The notes under the pieces were generated by a model, which did not search any database, was not told where the DNA came from, and saw only the letters and a program-made list of their open reading frames with translations. Both the position numbers and the translations under genes were made by a program. From positions 1,240,001-1,304,000 of the forward strand of contig JACKHM010000002.1 in assembly GCA_020638995.1 (NCBI GenBank): a stretch of 64,000 nt of DNA, given 5' to 3'. Shown one piece after another: positions 49,301-50,500 of this stretch; positions within the stretch are counted from its first letter, which is position 1; each line of letters starts with the position of its first letter. The stretch comes from Planctomycetaceae bacterium (GTDB lineage Bacteria; Planctomycetota; Planctomycetia; Pirellulales; Pirellulaceae).

Positions 49301-50500
49301 CGTGAGCAGTGAATTGTTATCTTCATCCGAGAAGCCAACATCTAATCGGTACGTACCATCAGGTATCGAAGCATCGAATGTGAGGACTGCTTTGTTGTTC
49401 GTCTGGTCGTAAGTTACTCGCGATGGCAAAAGGATCCGATCGTCATTCGTCTCCGCACTCGCTGCGGTATAGACAAGTTGATAGTACTTCGGGTCTTCCG
49501 CAACCGCCGAACCAATAGCGTCGCTGAAGTAGACGATGATTTGATTGTTCGATTGAGTCAGCTCGTTAGTCCGCACAACACTCAGCCCGGTGTTGCTTCC
49601 CGCCAACCCGGACGCATCCGCACCCAGCGTTGGCTCTTCGCCGGCAAACTGGCCTTGGAGTTCAATGAACCAGGGGCCGCCGGATGCCGGCCCGCGGACG
49701 ACGATATCGTTGTCTTGAACATTCGGAAGGGCATAGAGTGCAGTTTCGATAAACTGACGAACATCTCCGCCCGTTGCGTTGATCGGTTGCGTCACGCGGT
49801 TATTTAAGGTCAACGTGAACTGCCCGCCCGTCACGGTCCCGCTGAATGTCACCTGGTGTTCATTTCGACTGACGGGTTGCGGCACTACGGCGACAATTTG
49901 CGCACCGCGTGCCAGTTGGAACTTTTGAGTAAAGTTTCCGGGATTTGTACCGTCAACCGTAAAGGCTTCGTTCGCCCTATTGGTGAGCGCATTGGCTCCC
50001 AACCCATCGATCTCGATTTGATAGACATCATCGGGCATCCCCACCGTGGAATCAGTGGCATTGTGCGCCGCGGGACTCGCCGGACGCATGACGATGCTCT
50101 GCAGATTTGGGGCATCGATATCTCCGGGATCATTTAGCCCGACGTAGCCTAACTTGACGACCACATCGTTCGCATTTCCAAAGATGCCGTCACCGCCGCT
50201 ACGCACGAGTCGGACACTGTTCGCGATGGTCGTCTCTTTTAGATCTGCCCCGCCCTTGAACAGCAAGTTGATCTCGCGCGGCGCTGAAGTCAGCGTGTCG
50301 AGTTGCAACGGATCGGCATTTTGCAGCAACGCCGCTTCATCCGGCCGGATGGCGATCAGCTCCGGGCCGGCAAGCAAGCGTCTATCTTCAAGCTGCTCGG
50401 TGAGTAGCTTGCGATTGAAACGGCGCTGTAGATCGCGCTGGCGTTGCTTGTGTTGCTTGGTGAAACTCGTGACGATCGACCGTGGTCGTCGGAGCGTCAT
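16331..50500 (-). CDS. 11,389-residue giant surface protein: LEPR-XLL leader, matrixin-like protease site, beta-helix, 19 HGGL units, 11 VCBS units, dockerin
   Basis: Complete gene. ATG at 50500 is preceded by AGGGA with a 7-nt spacer; the stop is TAG at 16331-16333. Approximate order by residue: basic leader and LEDRRLLA (37-44); PPC-like domain (about 430-520); metzincin-like domain with H702, E703, H706, H712 (about 590-725); PPC-like (730-840); parallel beta-helix (about 890-1850) containing filler modules; two PPC-like domains (about 1960-2200); propeller-like segment (2330-2830); jelly-roll-like domains and more beta-helix (3100-3900); a GEVED domain split by 1,005 codons of other modules (about 4095-5200); cadherin-like region with three inserted mini-modules; 19 HGGL units (5748-9095); cadherin-like linkers; 11 VCBS-like units (about 9598-10774); four cadherin/tandem-95-like domains; dockerin (11193-11259); acidic tail ending DDLF. 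I saw no cysteine on reading it through. It is likely secreted, calcium-binding and fibrous. Proteolytic activity is possible but doubtful because the Met-turn methionine is missing. Confidence 0.97.
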   Translation of the reverse strand: MTLRRPRSIVTSFTKQHKQRQRDLQRRFNRKLLTEQLEDRRLLAGPELIAIRPDEAALLQNADPLQLDTLTSAPREINLLFKGGADLKETTIANSVRLVRSGGDGIFGNANDVVVKLGYVGLNDPGDIDAPNLQSIVMRPASPAAHNATDSTVGMPDDVYQIEIDGLGANALTNRANEAFTVDGTNPGNFTQKFQLARGAQIVAVVPQPVSRNEHQVTFSGTVTGGQFTLTLNNRVTQPINATGGDVRQFIETALYALPNVQDNDIVVRGPASGGPWFIELQGQFAGEEPTLGADASGLAGSNTGLSVVRTNELTQSNNQIIVYFSDAIGSAVAEDPKYYQLVYTAASAETNDDRILLPSRVTYDQTNNKAVLTFDASIPDGTYRLDVGFSDEDNNSLLTAINVGTQFDARDFSYLGYLGDDAGTNNHGGDVDLYRVLLKNGTTLTVNSTPEAAFDVAIELLDKDGNVIGGLQNTGADGVTETLVSGAISAATPEDEVHYIRISSGTGTSTGSYLLETHVTNAVATSDTNTSIADATDLGVLGAVGIFHAAQIEPQSIALPPLPGGTDEPGHREIQAEAHIGASGTEPVVPDGIRVIDYQFPKEIGTDPSGAPYLNLITDEEKDIVRSIFEIYAGVSGLEFRESEVDGFVIAKGDLRAADPGIGPNSGVGGLGGPGFVILNNSVFNQANREYGDGFTGTMFHEIGHSLGLGHAYDVPSVQGAALPNDVLPGDNDVVHLQRIEPPDSTDIDLYQFEITENGTLSAQTFAERLDQFGRPSSTLDSVLTLYRQTGTAASPDIVLVSRNDNYYGNDPYLNIELTPGIYYIGVTSTGNTQYDPRVSDSGFGGTTDGDYDLQLDFKANRDGALRDIDGTDMDGDADGTPGGIFNFWFESSSQTIFVDKANNSTAGFDGVGSLADPYDTLSVALARASDRVIVPGDLWNAISDGDRFVVDDGINEFIFEFDTLGDGVVAPAKIVDLSTTAPTSAEDVAAAIRTAIITEFAGSVTVTPASGPTTVLNLGGIADLDVSLTPPLISAPNVVRVVGSSGLDQDITTLEDNDPYLLGTTTGGADLADGPDFLVPQGTTVMVQGGALFKLRKANLDAGTSADSSRSNAALQILGTPDNPVWFRSYHNNAIGSNTDVVGQTAGSGDFGGIVFRADSDLQDRGITLNYVNHADINNGGGKVFVDSVEQVFTPVHLIDARPTISFNHISNSDAAAISASPNSFDDRDGRIGPDIHGNFLLGSTIDGLFIRIETDLGSTVDKLEVPGRFNDTDITHVLTENLQIAGQPGGPLVTAERQTLSIEGGVPTSGTFTLQFTDHLGIMDTTAPIQWNAEANTRTNRVDRLRAYNTGTSTPASSGTFRLTFGGSTGSTTLRFDATAAEVRAALLAFGGISSGDVQVTGTRINSAAGVTIEWTGNYAGSLTIPTLSISGSGNTVAPAASGPAVSNIAMVIIPVQEHLENLSNIFNGEVTVTGGPLPGNPMTITFQGARLSAIDLPTIVISVNALSVGAPVINDLFNPATSDVFSDGAVTGRPAGRLVIDPGVVIKLGGARIEAERGSASLIAEGTLNSPVVFTSIGDDRFGGSGSFDVNRNGVSVGQPGDWSGLFFGEETSGSIDNAFISFGGGDSPIEGTDANFNAIEIHQADVRIANSVLKENANGNASSIRNGRGANQAATIYVRGAQPVIVDNIIEENAGSAININANALRFENLRDYGRSTGPADAFDQFDDNHGPLIRLNRLANNTINGMLVRGEVLTTQSIWDDTDIVHVLQSEITVENLHTYSGLRLQSTNSESLVVKLSGGTAGFTATGKPLDIIDRVGGTLQILGTVGHPVVFTDLADDTVGAGFTPDGLALLDTNNNGPSVGVPGRWRGLLFDEFSNDRNVAIVRESEDPFTDENDVNANPTTAQLLGTLAPDMKSGDESSRLGFEVHGVISPDDPTDIDVYSFTGTAGTEVWFDIDRTDPALDLVIELINSSQTVLARAYFNHTTGQIDLSGIARPLAKEPLLGGDFYSQNFRDAGMRLTLPTTGTHYIRVRSNPPVSSGITAIGAGESRGEYQLQVRMQQIDEFPGSTVRFADIRYAQTGIDVRGLPAHSFLTGDAGETESGNDFDNADVLVNLLQTDAAALNIEGILSSETDVDWFRFDLDHTDIQVIPGVNDSGGTVSVVFDLDYADGAVRADSTIAVFNSRIQAGVLVPDELVFIGRESNVEDDQPAAGQAPDIDDLTRGSLGNKDPFIGPVHLPVGNSASHQAYWVAVMSDRQIPTDLTATFLSSPGSPLVRLEPINTVRRIVEDHIAVTRYNAFTQEYEPFYGYRSQGSEIAADGGLFGTGTTLELDTHIKAFSFADVTLFVSTDNPTDGGGDHLFTINPFTGGNFVTRVDTSTLSGGDDIQDIVIRTDGAFYGYRELSSTTSAGELVQINTNDPANLVTVVGGDNIRHPAGNTVFQTTQTSPNNVGNTGVLFADLSQDFDASENNREFEAAALTFFRRNNNPDYYAYYAVTELDDRGRGAERINSKLYRAREDGSASPDRGTDGYGIRDDIQPAGVTYAAWNITFDGDDDTDNAVIRIESKIPGAAGNAITVDVSKADQTFSVTASLTALTIDINLDTNPATTAQQLVDQINAQAGTFVTAAVINGPTGETVRDSPGATGGFVSLGTDPGGAAYSATMGVDGTPMPTLGLAGPITGRVTGLAFNDFSAGTLFGVTDAGELLLINSGNGDVTKRFDLAAALPAGYSTNFQGLTLGPQNVELGRYANMLFAITSDGYMYAIDSDAAEAVTDVTAPGAITSILRAVFDTDGDGLANVTDGGDADTLPDGIRSTQISTGNINNFGIQDPNVSGTERITGLAFSPLDFNLWHLTTNRGTDAGHGINDAPDDSRDPRNSVDTVFDAAWRSAGSNHFPDEFDGGASFYFGFEPQDDNITSTDRTYFGAPNSFITDFNTTAVTDPSATNDVRVRFSHNPQSLKLSATQGFSFVTSSVATVPVTVTVPTLVSGGTGFIIGNVTITIANASAPGGPATAGDLVSAIEAYMFTATGSDLDGRFLTDFMGIDIVQGDAASDIGSLASSGTRNFVAAANAQYGIIDTRVQNDLSTNSEIVNTYNFAGGAFGTLSTNAFSLDGYSDADRPTLYFNYYLDTENDDGAEIRDNDTDPFRDSARVFISRDGGTTWDLLVTNNSQMSDARPQFSNFVSGSQDAAELPGFISHLADAGLNSTTPRPANHQQIQRLFEPAVSQLSANINATAGTITVADASDFSAATPFTILVDSEQMTVTAVNFNSRTLTVTRSSGVSHNSGARVEHVTTRTWRQARVDLSEYAGEADLQLRFDFSTAGTMNDPSLNNLSNLNGTPRYGEWSDDARSIRSYDNQHEGFYIDDIIVGFAERGEMVTNASGSKGITNLFATPRTTDADPNQNPDILNGPYQLEIRRSGEYAGLNDDGTITIGTIFDTNDRHIVETDPALTQSDGFEGTLFTYDTNPLVIRGVTQTSDAAWDPTSTANPQTGAHSVQAGTILDGQESILTLTLSDVIGGDPAAGAISFAFSVESEADSDGLRFYIDGVPQILPHDLSDDTTDLADETFATGVVPYHKVTFSFGSGEHIFSWVYSKDATGSFGLDTAFVDNIVILQGGTGLLGDRNRARAQGQFIIDSNFITDSSIRGINVQAGTDEAGGNVPHPGSVINFPQLSSDNLVPGIVIQNNVIADSAGIRFAGHSGANPERPIPFGKIVNNTLVGNAGAGFGVDVAAFASPTILNNLFSEFGTAIRDNGTGTVIRSNFFQENTSNGVVGTDEIIVVDSPVGSGNFPALFVDAANGNFYPAAGSDTVDSSLNTLQDRFNFVNFKDELGIPPSPVFAPDRDVYGQLRVDSVENPLGGGSDIFKDRGAIDRADGDDPFAELLIPVDNDAEGVDADPNDTIVNLRGPFLETISILLGDGPGPNSPFEGTGVDPATVQAATVSVTRNRQQLVSGVDYTFGYDANSDILLLTPLSTLWQPNSVYVVTFDNTVIADLAGNTLRSNQEDGSTKFTIILGEFDFDYGDARDDLSYGTTLGNDGARHVLIPDNPNTPVDESVRFGTRVDGETDGQPNVVAAGDDRDQAIVIDSVATPQLTTTSLAPFTLSIPDPASIISNSAIVLDDGTNTQNYVFANSGRLFAILNDGSNQIVEIDVATGTAIGGSAIPTPQTVTASGNVGLAFDGTSLWFIQNDAVLPKVLFELDPTDGSVLDSYPLTAGIQTYSGLTALGPDIYVVDQDESDIYVLDRTNRALRSLLDIDGLNSLSGLDRLDGGLAGLAGGLSQMPGQDQLVATSQNGKVYFINPTTGLIEDTFDSGLGTAIDGAAVVDGEIYLGHAGGIRVMDLQENIIGNFGTGNFIALGSDGGFAPLSNATFIDLSTVSTADELVNALVAAIQSDLDAGELAGFTPSNLGGGQLYLGGLPILSVTTPAGSGIAAVSNPVGAAVEYRLGLTPHFELEVADNGSGVADVSNGQSFTMNDGNGTAITFTFEQVSALASDATAGTTTIHVLDGTAFPSVGSFNVRIGTEEVTVTANTPTGTANEANLTVVRGVNGTEAVAHLTGDLATDSDLPLNAILFTSSDTPAQVAGAIDGALQQAFAEFDVSSTGAIVTILGTRTSATLDATTTTLIQRGPASDGTDLIADGSTFTIDDGLHLAVTFEFDVAGSPPTQPGNIAIPLSLTSSIDQIGADVVAAINPQIQSIILSSLDPEYLRRGEPLAPAVYLGSGLIQIGVRPEHSVEITGGSPGLEFAGKLPVRLQTTGVGLAIQVPRTQAILTPANGAAGIREGDTFTIDDGINFPVTFEFNKVLGSGVAFGHRVIELSDDPTNTSQSQLNARILAVLQAATDTVTGYLSPDILPQLNTAGNGIEIEGADTGLVVTPQAGSGLGHQRLIADGATFQLSDAQVTPIVVDFEFVSTVPANTASLIQIQLAEGDTPNVIASKIRAAIELAVGAQTPLTGFAPIELTEAIVELRASSMSRSFDPMSSGLSFTGSAGGIHDGQTFAVRRGTEVLTFEFDRNNQLSAVSNIRVDLGDLTAIPPSGSISTVASDALYVATAIESIVNSVVPTISARAFVDGANAVVDLQGDDEDGISVGKIFVPTQAVAGYQIPIEVVMSAPGLVDAWIDFNGNGQFTPEEKLFDPAFAAVQGDSLSLPAGRSILMISPSDYTANVAFVPGLTYARFRVSQDGGLFPTGLGIGGETEDYLVRVLSNTAPGIANQPDPGILTFDEDDATFTLNLLDVDNDPSLTTGGGLNPLFDDADLHSNREELLSYQVLSNSNESLVTVNLIGTDLVFDFHDDQNINLGGPAVVVVEVTDHAGLKKSATLTVNVNAVNDAPVVAVTNNRLFVDEGTNDGTGNLATNALALATTLSSDVTAGTTSITVESTAVLPTPTPFYIQIGLEQLRVTKVDGNILTFDSPLTSGYLQGEAVLSSVTAVTDVDEEELVRTQTSTILLDPAAGGYVGSGPLTVQSVAGLPTAFPFDIRIGAEELRVTGNPSGNTLTVTRGVNGTQASAHAVGESVGLLTNGLALTTGLAAATPLAVETFAFTDVSDFGTPNLSNLPAVPFQVRIEDELLTVTNIVTSPGSGANLTNAMFTVVRGVNGMSPSHLTGTLMELPGLTELVVTLSLSDGDGTDGNDGTISLTAPVGSRVAVINNGTGVVTIQGTEEDVNATLATLAYTVPSSEFNRLNNAHATNPNGDVYITVHATDLGNTGGAPLVNVATVTVTVEPINDAPTISIPNDIATVLEEDDAAGLFLVGSTFITVNDVDEPDDVNTELQVTLSVQHGGLTIDLISGGATIASVAADDDGQQPLFLGTLQSVTIQGTIAQLNAALTTLLYFGDEDFNSEAIAETLTIVVNDLAYTDKDTLSHTASDAKALTTTTTLDLTVLPVNDAPGIDVSAGTLSASSLTVEEDVASGLGIVGIRLSDLADDLYDPDDVVVNVTLSVLHGGLTIDETNLVRVTSTLADADSMAPDAGNVTGSFQSVTLQGTIAALNTALDTLVYYNDADFNTEMGSNAETLTILVEDLGNTDYQTDGTPGDGTTTLSTTSGGGTELTAMEMLSLTVLPTNDAPVIDVSGVTSTPANLTVAEDDASGLQIDMIRVFEDADDVYDPDDVVVNVTLSVLHGGLTIDETNLVRVASALADADSVAPDAGNVTGSFQSITLQGTIANLNTALDTLVYYSDQDFNTEILPANAETLTILVEDLGNTDYQTDGTPGDGTTTLSLTSGGATELTATETLSLTVLPVNDAPGIDVSAGTLSASSLTVEEDGASGLGIVGIRLSDLADDLYDPDDVVVNVTLSVSHGGLTIDETNLVQVTSTLADADSMAPDAGNVTGSFQSVTLQGTIAALNTALDTLVYYNDADFNTEMGSNAETLTILVEDLGNTDYQTDGTPGDGTTTLSTTSGGGTELTAMEMLSLTVLPTNDAPVIDVSGVTSTPANLTVAEDDASGLQIDMIRVFEDADDVYDPDDVVVNVTLSVLHGGLTIDETNLVRVASALADADSVAPDAGNVTGSFQSITLQGTIANLNTALDTLVYYSDQDFNTEILPANAETLTILVEDLGNTDYQTDGTPGDGTTTLSLTSGGATELTATETLSLTVLPVNDAPAIDVSAGTLSASSLTVEEDVASGLGIVGIRLSDLADDLYDPDDVVVNVTLSVLHGGLTIDETNLVRVTSALADADSMAPDAGNVTGSFQSVTLQGTIAALNTALDTLVYYNDADFNTEMGSNAETLTILVEDLGNTDYQTDGTPGDGTTTLSTTSGGGTELTAMEMLSLTVLPTNDAPVIDVSGVTSTPANLTVAEDDASGLQIDMIRVFEDADDVYDPDDVVVNVTLSVLHGGLTIDETNLVRVASALADADSVAPDAGNVTGSFQSITLQGTIANLNTALDTLVYYSDQDFNTEILPANAETLTILVEDLGNTDYQTDGTPGDGTTTLSLTSGGATELTATETLSLTVLPVNDVPTVVVPAMIAQILEEDDSNGLLLVDTSGGSPVGITVGDLVDDVYHQGDVQLHVTLEVLHGGLQFDSVPVGVTVTQLLNAASDSVAPDLTDLSETYQRVTVEGTIADLNVALLNLRYFNDHNFNTEISPLNDEFLLITVNDMGNVDYRTVAYPNTSTDEADARVETASDLLQLTVLPTNDAPVIDVSGVTSTPASLTVAEDDASGLQIDMIRVFEDADDVYDPDMVQVNVTLSVLHGGLTIDETNLVRVASALADADSVAPDAGNVTGSFQSITLRGTIADLNTALDTLVYYSDQDFNTEIGANAETLTIFVNDLGNTDHATDGNAADGTGTPLSSDPGVSTALTALSTLSLTVLPTNDAPVIDVTAGTLSAVNLTVEEDDASGLSIVGIRVSETVDDLFDPDVVEVAVTLSVLHGGLTVDTTGVTLVSSTLASADTVEPLVGGTLQSLTLRGTIANLSTALDTLLYFNDTDFNTEILPANAETLTIFVNDLGNTDHATDGNATDGPGTPLSSDPGVSTALTAMSTLLLTVLPTNDAPVIDVTAGTLSAVNLTVEEDDASGLSIVGIRVSETVDDLFDPDVVEVAVTLSVLHGGLTVDTTGVTLVSSTLASADTVEPLVGGTLQSLTLRGTIANLSTALDTLLYFNDADFNTEILPANAETLTIFVNDLGNTDHATDGNATDGPGTPLSSDASANTALTALSTLSLTVLPTNDAPVIDVTAGTLSAVNLTVEEDDASGLSIVGIRVSETVDDLFDPDVVEVAVTLSVLHGGLTVDTTGVTLVSSTLASADTVEPLVGGTLQSLTLRGTVANLSTALDTLLYFNDADFNTEILPANAETLTIFVNDLGNTDHASDGNATDGPGTPLSSDPGVSTALTALSTLSLTVLPTNDAPVIDVTAGTLSAVNLTVEEDDASGLSIVGIRVSETVDDLFDPDVVEVAVTLSVLHGGLTVDTTGVTLVSSTLASADTVEPLVGGTLQSLTLRGTIANLSTALDTLLYFNDADFNTEIVANAETLTIFVNDLGNTDHATDGNATDGPGTPLSSDASVSTALTAMTTLNVTVLPTNDAPAIDVSAGTLSASSLTVEEDDASGLGIVGIRLSETVDDLFDPDVVEVAVTLSVLHGGLTVDTTGVTLVSSTLASADTVEPLVGGTLQSLTLRGTIANLSTALDTLLYFNDADFNTEIVANAETLTIFVNDLGNTDHATDGNATDGPGTPLSSDASVSTALTAMTTLNVTVLPTNDAPAIDVSAGTLSASSLTVEEDDASGLGIVGIRVSETVDDLFDPDVVEVAVTLSVLHGGLTVDTTGVTLVSSTLASADTVEPLVGGTLQSLTLRGTIANLSTALDTLLYFNDTDFNTEIVANAETLTIFVNDLGNTDHATDGNATDGPGTPLSSDASANTALTALSTLSLTVLPTNDAPSIDVSAGTLSASSLTVEEDDSSGLGVVGIRLSEMADDLYDPDDVVVNVTLSVLHGGLTVDTTGVTLVSSTLASADAVEPLVGGTLQSLTLRGTIANLGTALDTLRYFNDADFNTEIIANAETLTIFVNDLGNTDHATDGDAADGPGTPLSSDPGVSTALTAMEMLSLTVLPTNDAPVIDVSGVTSTPANLTVAEDDASGLQIDMIRVFEDADDVYDPDVVVVNVTLSVLHGGLTIDETNLVRVASTLANADSVAPDAGNVTGSFQSITLQGTIADLNTALDTLVYYNDQDFNTAVVANAETLTIFVSDLGNTDYQTDGTPGDGTTTLSTTSGGGTELTATTTLNLTVLPTNDAPTIVIPAMIADVLKEDDTNGLLLVDTSGGTPVGITVGDLVDDVYHQGDVQLHVTLEVLHGGLQFDSVPVGVTVTQIVNAASDSVAPDLTDLSETYQRVTLTGTIADLNVALLNLRYFNDHNFNTQNSPLNDEMLLITVSDLGNVDYRSAAYPNTSTSLSEPFAQTAPGILPLTVLPSNDSPTISVPAGLVTSLNEDDIAGIDVVDGSNTGITVDDVDAIYDPNTIVLEVTLSVLHGGLKIDTSGVAVQSSTNADGADSETPAVTGTLQSVTIQGSIANLNTAMATIMYFPDQDFNTDGVDEFLTISVNDLGYTDSDTVANVSSDPAALTATASISITVNPVNDAPQFDLLETSISANEGDYEGATTVYPVNVSGGTPIVANVLPGPTTATNELNQNLTFVVTPTTVTGNLAFLSGPAIDPMTGLLSFQTAPDTNGSAIIEVVLMDDGGTANGGVDKSPVQRVTLAVAPVNDAPFVVVDATLANPTRDEDSGLVVISDWASTVLPGPSTATDEFSQILTASVAVTTSGGLTFATPIAFDPLTGDLSFKADAESNGTAVFSVTLKDDGGTPSVPGDDQTILFGPYTLTIESINDPPLPRPTNASDLVKHSYTTDEDTLLSVATVDLTTTTATKDLAGPADEVGQVLTLTNVAATSTNGGTVTINGTQIEYMPALNFFGTDTFTYTITDDGMSRGVADPQSSTGTITVTVNPVNDAPVANDDPEAGLEAAYTTDEDSLLVVAGVGAIYNDTDVDSTFLEIQGDADTAGTRGQVQFLLVDDTMLGRMVKNGDFTFDPVNAFHQLAAYDSSNAVLGVNYDLDTFRYVIVDDLGLPSNVATVTVQVNGVNDAPTAGPIPNATTSITENQSLLAIPFVGDDIDLDNDSSNLSYNIVSPTSLGAVRSGNPNANEDPSTFYFDPGTDFDDLKSGESRVVKFTYTATDRHGAVSNLATVTITVNGQNDAPEANDVTISTSASTATVASFDADDADADDNTGTLVYAADVTGLTGTKTVTVGTSAISNPVNGSFRFDPGTDFISLAAGATQTISFPYTATDSHNASDTATVTVVVTGVNDAPTVQPVSVVAIEDGPAISGTFLGDDVDTDDSQSTLVYTFIGQLPANSGTLVNNNNGTFQFNPGTDFQNLHEGEIRMLTFRYSARDSHQADSNTATGTITITGKNDTPVVAALSLATNANQPLTANFAGTDADTGTILDYMASGFQGGGTLTDNANGSFTFDPGTAFDHLAAGEQATVTFSYSANDGVVDSTLATVTITVNGTNNAPTVQDLTINAIEDGAIVTSQLAGDDVDSDDDANSLTYEITSPPSAGNLVHSGGRSFSFDPGPDFQDLALNETLDLTFTYIARDRFGSASTTIGTVTITVTGQNDAPAVSNVTGLIAVENGSPISGDFIAQDVDSDETGTGIIFTVVSQPAEGTVTPVTTAAGAKAFSFSPGAAFQDLSQGQSRQVTFTYRAADTHFSQSALATVTITVNGANDAPVAQNIAGVVAFEDGSPVNITLQASDIDSDETGSTLAYSLKSGPSVGSGSVNVSNVLGNAVAVYDPGSDFQDLSVNETSQITFTYAATDQHGAESNSAVVTVVVTGVNDAPVAQNRTLTGVSEDGPAVMGSFSAIDVDSDETGATLVYSIVSQPALGRVTANGTPGNITYMFDPNGDFDDLSLNATRNVTFTYQARDTHGGIGQATVTVTVVGTNDRPTAGVVNVSANEDGGPVTRLFIGADADSDDSQQTLNYAFTSTLSATQGTIIRDPGNLRQFIYNPGANFQELSLGETGTVQVTYTATDRHALTSAPGTIAISVAGANDAPTASSLSFNVNEGGSLTQSFGGDDIDSDDSLASLQFTLVTQPPASVGTVTNNGGGSFTFVPGSFFDSLAVGQQGTTSFTYLARDRHGVASNVATVSITVDGVNDPPTVQNINLSAVEDGGPVSGTFVGNDIDTDDTPSTIAFSIASQPSEGTASNSSGSFFTFNPGSAFQDLGVNQSRTVTFTYTAIDNRGAVSSPATVTVTVSGVNDAPIARDDQASTFEGQIQTINVIGSGAAGTDTDPDGDALTISSHQTTSAKGASVTLSANSILTYNPTPSASLNGLAAGQVTTDTFEYTVSDGRGGVSTATVTVTVTGVNNAPSAVNDTFATDANATLTVVSLGVLGNDTDPDPGTNLNVATMATSSLRGATVTSDGNGGFTYDPTAVQGFRLLRSNETLSDTFTYSATDGSLTSGLATVTITVHGVNDAPTANPETYSTSEETTLQISAFAGVLANDSDIEGDALTVSLVTSVTHGTLNLNTTGAFTYIPALNFNGNDSFVYRVSDGNSTTTATATIVVTGVNDAPVATVDVYTMSQGGTLQRSGATGVLANDNDVDNVRADLQAIARSLPTNGGVTLFADGGFIYTPTPDFAGVSTFTYQAVDPSGARSAVTTVQITVSGTGSATTWHNSVNPYDVNNDGSVSAVDALQIINDLNNNGSRVLPSQSGAPPFLDVNNDGSVTPIDVLQVVNRINSAGSGEGEGAVGATDLTELSASPIIVSSITDPDSVTQRSHRSRSQVLSSPIFRVESGVIRPLDGPLESLASGGEELPELVGAYESGTDRWTRLLDDLASATRPRTQSPTDEAMSTFGEDGLLEDVLDDLF
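16341..16724 (-). other. C-terminal acidic tail of middle gene
   Basis: About 120 residues after the dockerin, rich in Ser, Asp and Glu, ending EDGLLEDVLDDLF. The right gene's tail has the same character and ends ALADLLEQDFFE, so a short acidic-hydrophobic terminal helix appears conserved. A sorting or anchoring role is possible but unproven. Confidence 0.5.
16724..16924 (-). other. Dockerin-like domain, middle gene
   Basis: Residues 11193-11259. Two F-hand calcium loops, DVNNDGSVSAVD and DVNNDGSVTPID, are each followed by an A/V-L-Q-x-x-N helix, separated by about 30 residues, as in type I dockerins. In cellulosomes dockerins bind cohesins; the partner here is unknown. Confidence 0.85.
16928..18178 (-). 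repeat. Four cadherin-like (tandem-95 type) domains
   Basis: Units open with A-x-DD-x-x-ST, SAVNDTFAT, TANPETYSTS and ATVDVYTMS, and contain VLANDSD or VLGNDTD and DSFVYRVSDG-like strands, ending in VTGVNDAP. These are membrane-distal-type Ig/cadherin beta-sandwiches with acidic calcium-binding linkers. Confidence 0.75.
18179..21709 (-). repeat. Eleven VCBS-like repeats averaging 107 residues
   Basis: The 3,531 bp divide into 11 units beginning at N-[DN]-[ATPR]-P. Each has an F-G-x-D-[IV]-D-S-D segment, a F-x-PG-x-x-F-x-x-L segment, then T-F-x-Y-x-A-x-D and T-V-T-I-T-V. This is the VCBS repeat pattern found in bacterial adhesins. Units are diverged, unlike the HGGL array. Confidence 0.8.
23708..24247 (-). 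repeat. D-type HGGL unit, second copy (unit 18)
   Basis: A 540-bp unit opening IVIPAMIADVLKEDD, otherwise almost the same as unit 8 (VYHQGDVQLHV, DLTDLSETYQRVT). In both places a B unit precedes it, indicating a block duplication. Confidence 0.85.
25310..28486 (-). repeat. Six C-type units of 531 and 528 bp (units 10-15)
   Basis: 3,177 bp equals 3 x 531 plus 3 x 528. The first three units in protein order read NTEILPANAE and the last three NTEIVANAE, a one-codon difference that accounts exactly for the 3-bp change in period. Units are near-identical in DNA outside a few variable segments. Confidence 0.93.
29024..29563 (-). repeat. D-type HGGL unit, first copy (unit 8)
   Basis: A 540-bp unit opening VVVPAMIAQILEEDD and containing VYHQGDVQLHV and NDHNFNTEISPLND. 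It is far closer to unit 18 (23708-24247, also 540 bp) than to its neighbours. Confidence 0.85.
29564..32776 (-). repeat. Three 1,071-bp A-B dimers (units 2-7)
   Basis: The block is exactly 3,213 bp, or 3 x 1,071. The three dimers differ by only a few bases over long stretches by eye, for example the same sequence downstream of 29772, 30843 and 31914. A starts IDVSAGTLSASSL; B starts IDVSGVTSTPANL. All periods are multiples of three. Confidence 0.93.
33612..33810 (-). repeat. TPF/GVNGT mini-module, middle gene copy e
   Basis: Third of three consecutive copies. It shows FTDVSDFG, VPFQVRIEDELLTVTNI, FTVVRGVNGM and SHLTG. Directly after it the interrupted cadherin-like domain resumes (ELVVTLSLSDGDG). 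Confidence 0.7.
33890..34108 (-). repeat. TPF/GVNGT mini-module, middle gene copy d
   Basis: Second of the three consecutive copies: PLTVQSVAGLP, FPFDIRIGAEELRVTG, TLTVTRGVNGT, HAVGESV. Confidence 0.75.
34166..34360 (-). repeat. TPF/GVNGT mini-module, middle gene copy c
   Basis: First of the three consecutive copies: TLSSDVTAGTTSITV, TPFYIQIGLEQLRVTKV. The second half is diverged (LTSGYLQGEAV in place of RGVNGT...H..G..V). Confidence 0.65.
36770..36985 (-). repeat. TPF/GVNGT mini-module, middle gene copy b
   Basis: SALASDATAGTTTIHV, GSFNVRIGTEEVTVTA, LTVVRGVNGTEAVAHLTG. It interrupts an FEFD module after FTFEQV and before NAILFTSSDTPAQVAGAI. Confidence 0.75.
37370..38053 (-). other. Propeller-like insert inside an FEFD module
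   Basis: About 228 residues of WD/kelch-like rhythm: IVEIDVATGTAIGG, LWFIQND, LFELDPTDGSVLDSY, IYVLDRTNRALRS, KVYFINPTTGLIEDTF, IYLGHAGGI. It sits between NYVFANSG and GFAPLSNATF, which read as the two halves of one FEFD module. Confidence 0.6.
40589..40786 (-). repeat. TPF/GVNGT mini-module, middle gene copy a
   Basis: NINATAGTITVADASDF, TPFTILVDSEQMTVTAV, LTVTRSSGV, then TWRQARVDL. In the left gene the flanks (VVQELF ... TWRQARIDL) are joined by only about ten residues. Confidence 0.75.
42545..42802 (-). repeat. AGNA-type filler module, middle gene
   Basis: AVIRIESKIPGAAGNAITV, LTIDINLDTNPATTAQQL, a helix, then VNGPTGET. It interrupts a propeller-like region that in the left gene runs on uninterrupted to GLAYDGDARGNLYG. 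Confidence 0.65.
45000..47840 (-). other. Parallel beta-helix region, middle gene
   Basis: Opens QTIFVDKANNS and ADPYDTLSVAL, then short-strand turns such as LIDARPTISFNHISNS, VRGAQPVIVDNII, SAININANAL and NTINGMLVRGE. Collinear with the left gene. FEFD and NEVQ/VTGGPLP modules are inserted. The fold is inferred from rhythm. Confidence 0.65.
48320..48726 (-). other. Matrixin-like metzincin domain with intact zinc site
   Basis: Residues about 590-725. MFHEIGHSLGLGHAYD carries HExxHxxGxxH, with zinc ligands H702, H706, H712 and catalytic base E703, preceded by an amphipathic helix (EKDIVRSIFEIYAGVSGLEF) and flanked by PPC-like domains common in secreted proteases. Matrixins place a Met-turn methionine 8 residues after the third His; here that position is Q720. 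Confidence 0.8.
50369..50500 (-). other. Basic leader with LEPR-XLL-type motif, middle gene
   Basis: Residues 1-44 are basic and Gln-rich (KQHKQRQRDLQRRFNRK) and end in LEDRRLLA at 37-44, followed by GPELIAIRP. This matches the left gene's VGPNLVAIRP after its own motif, so the two N-termini are homologous. No hydrophobic signal-peptide core is visible. Confidence 0.85.
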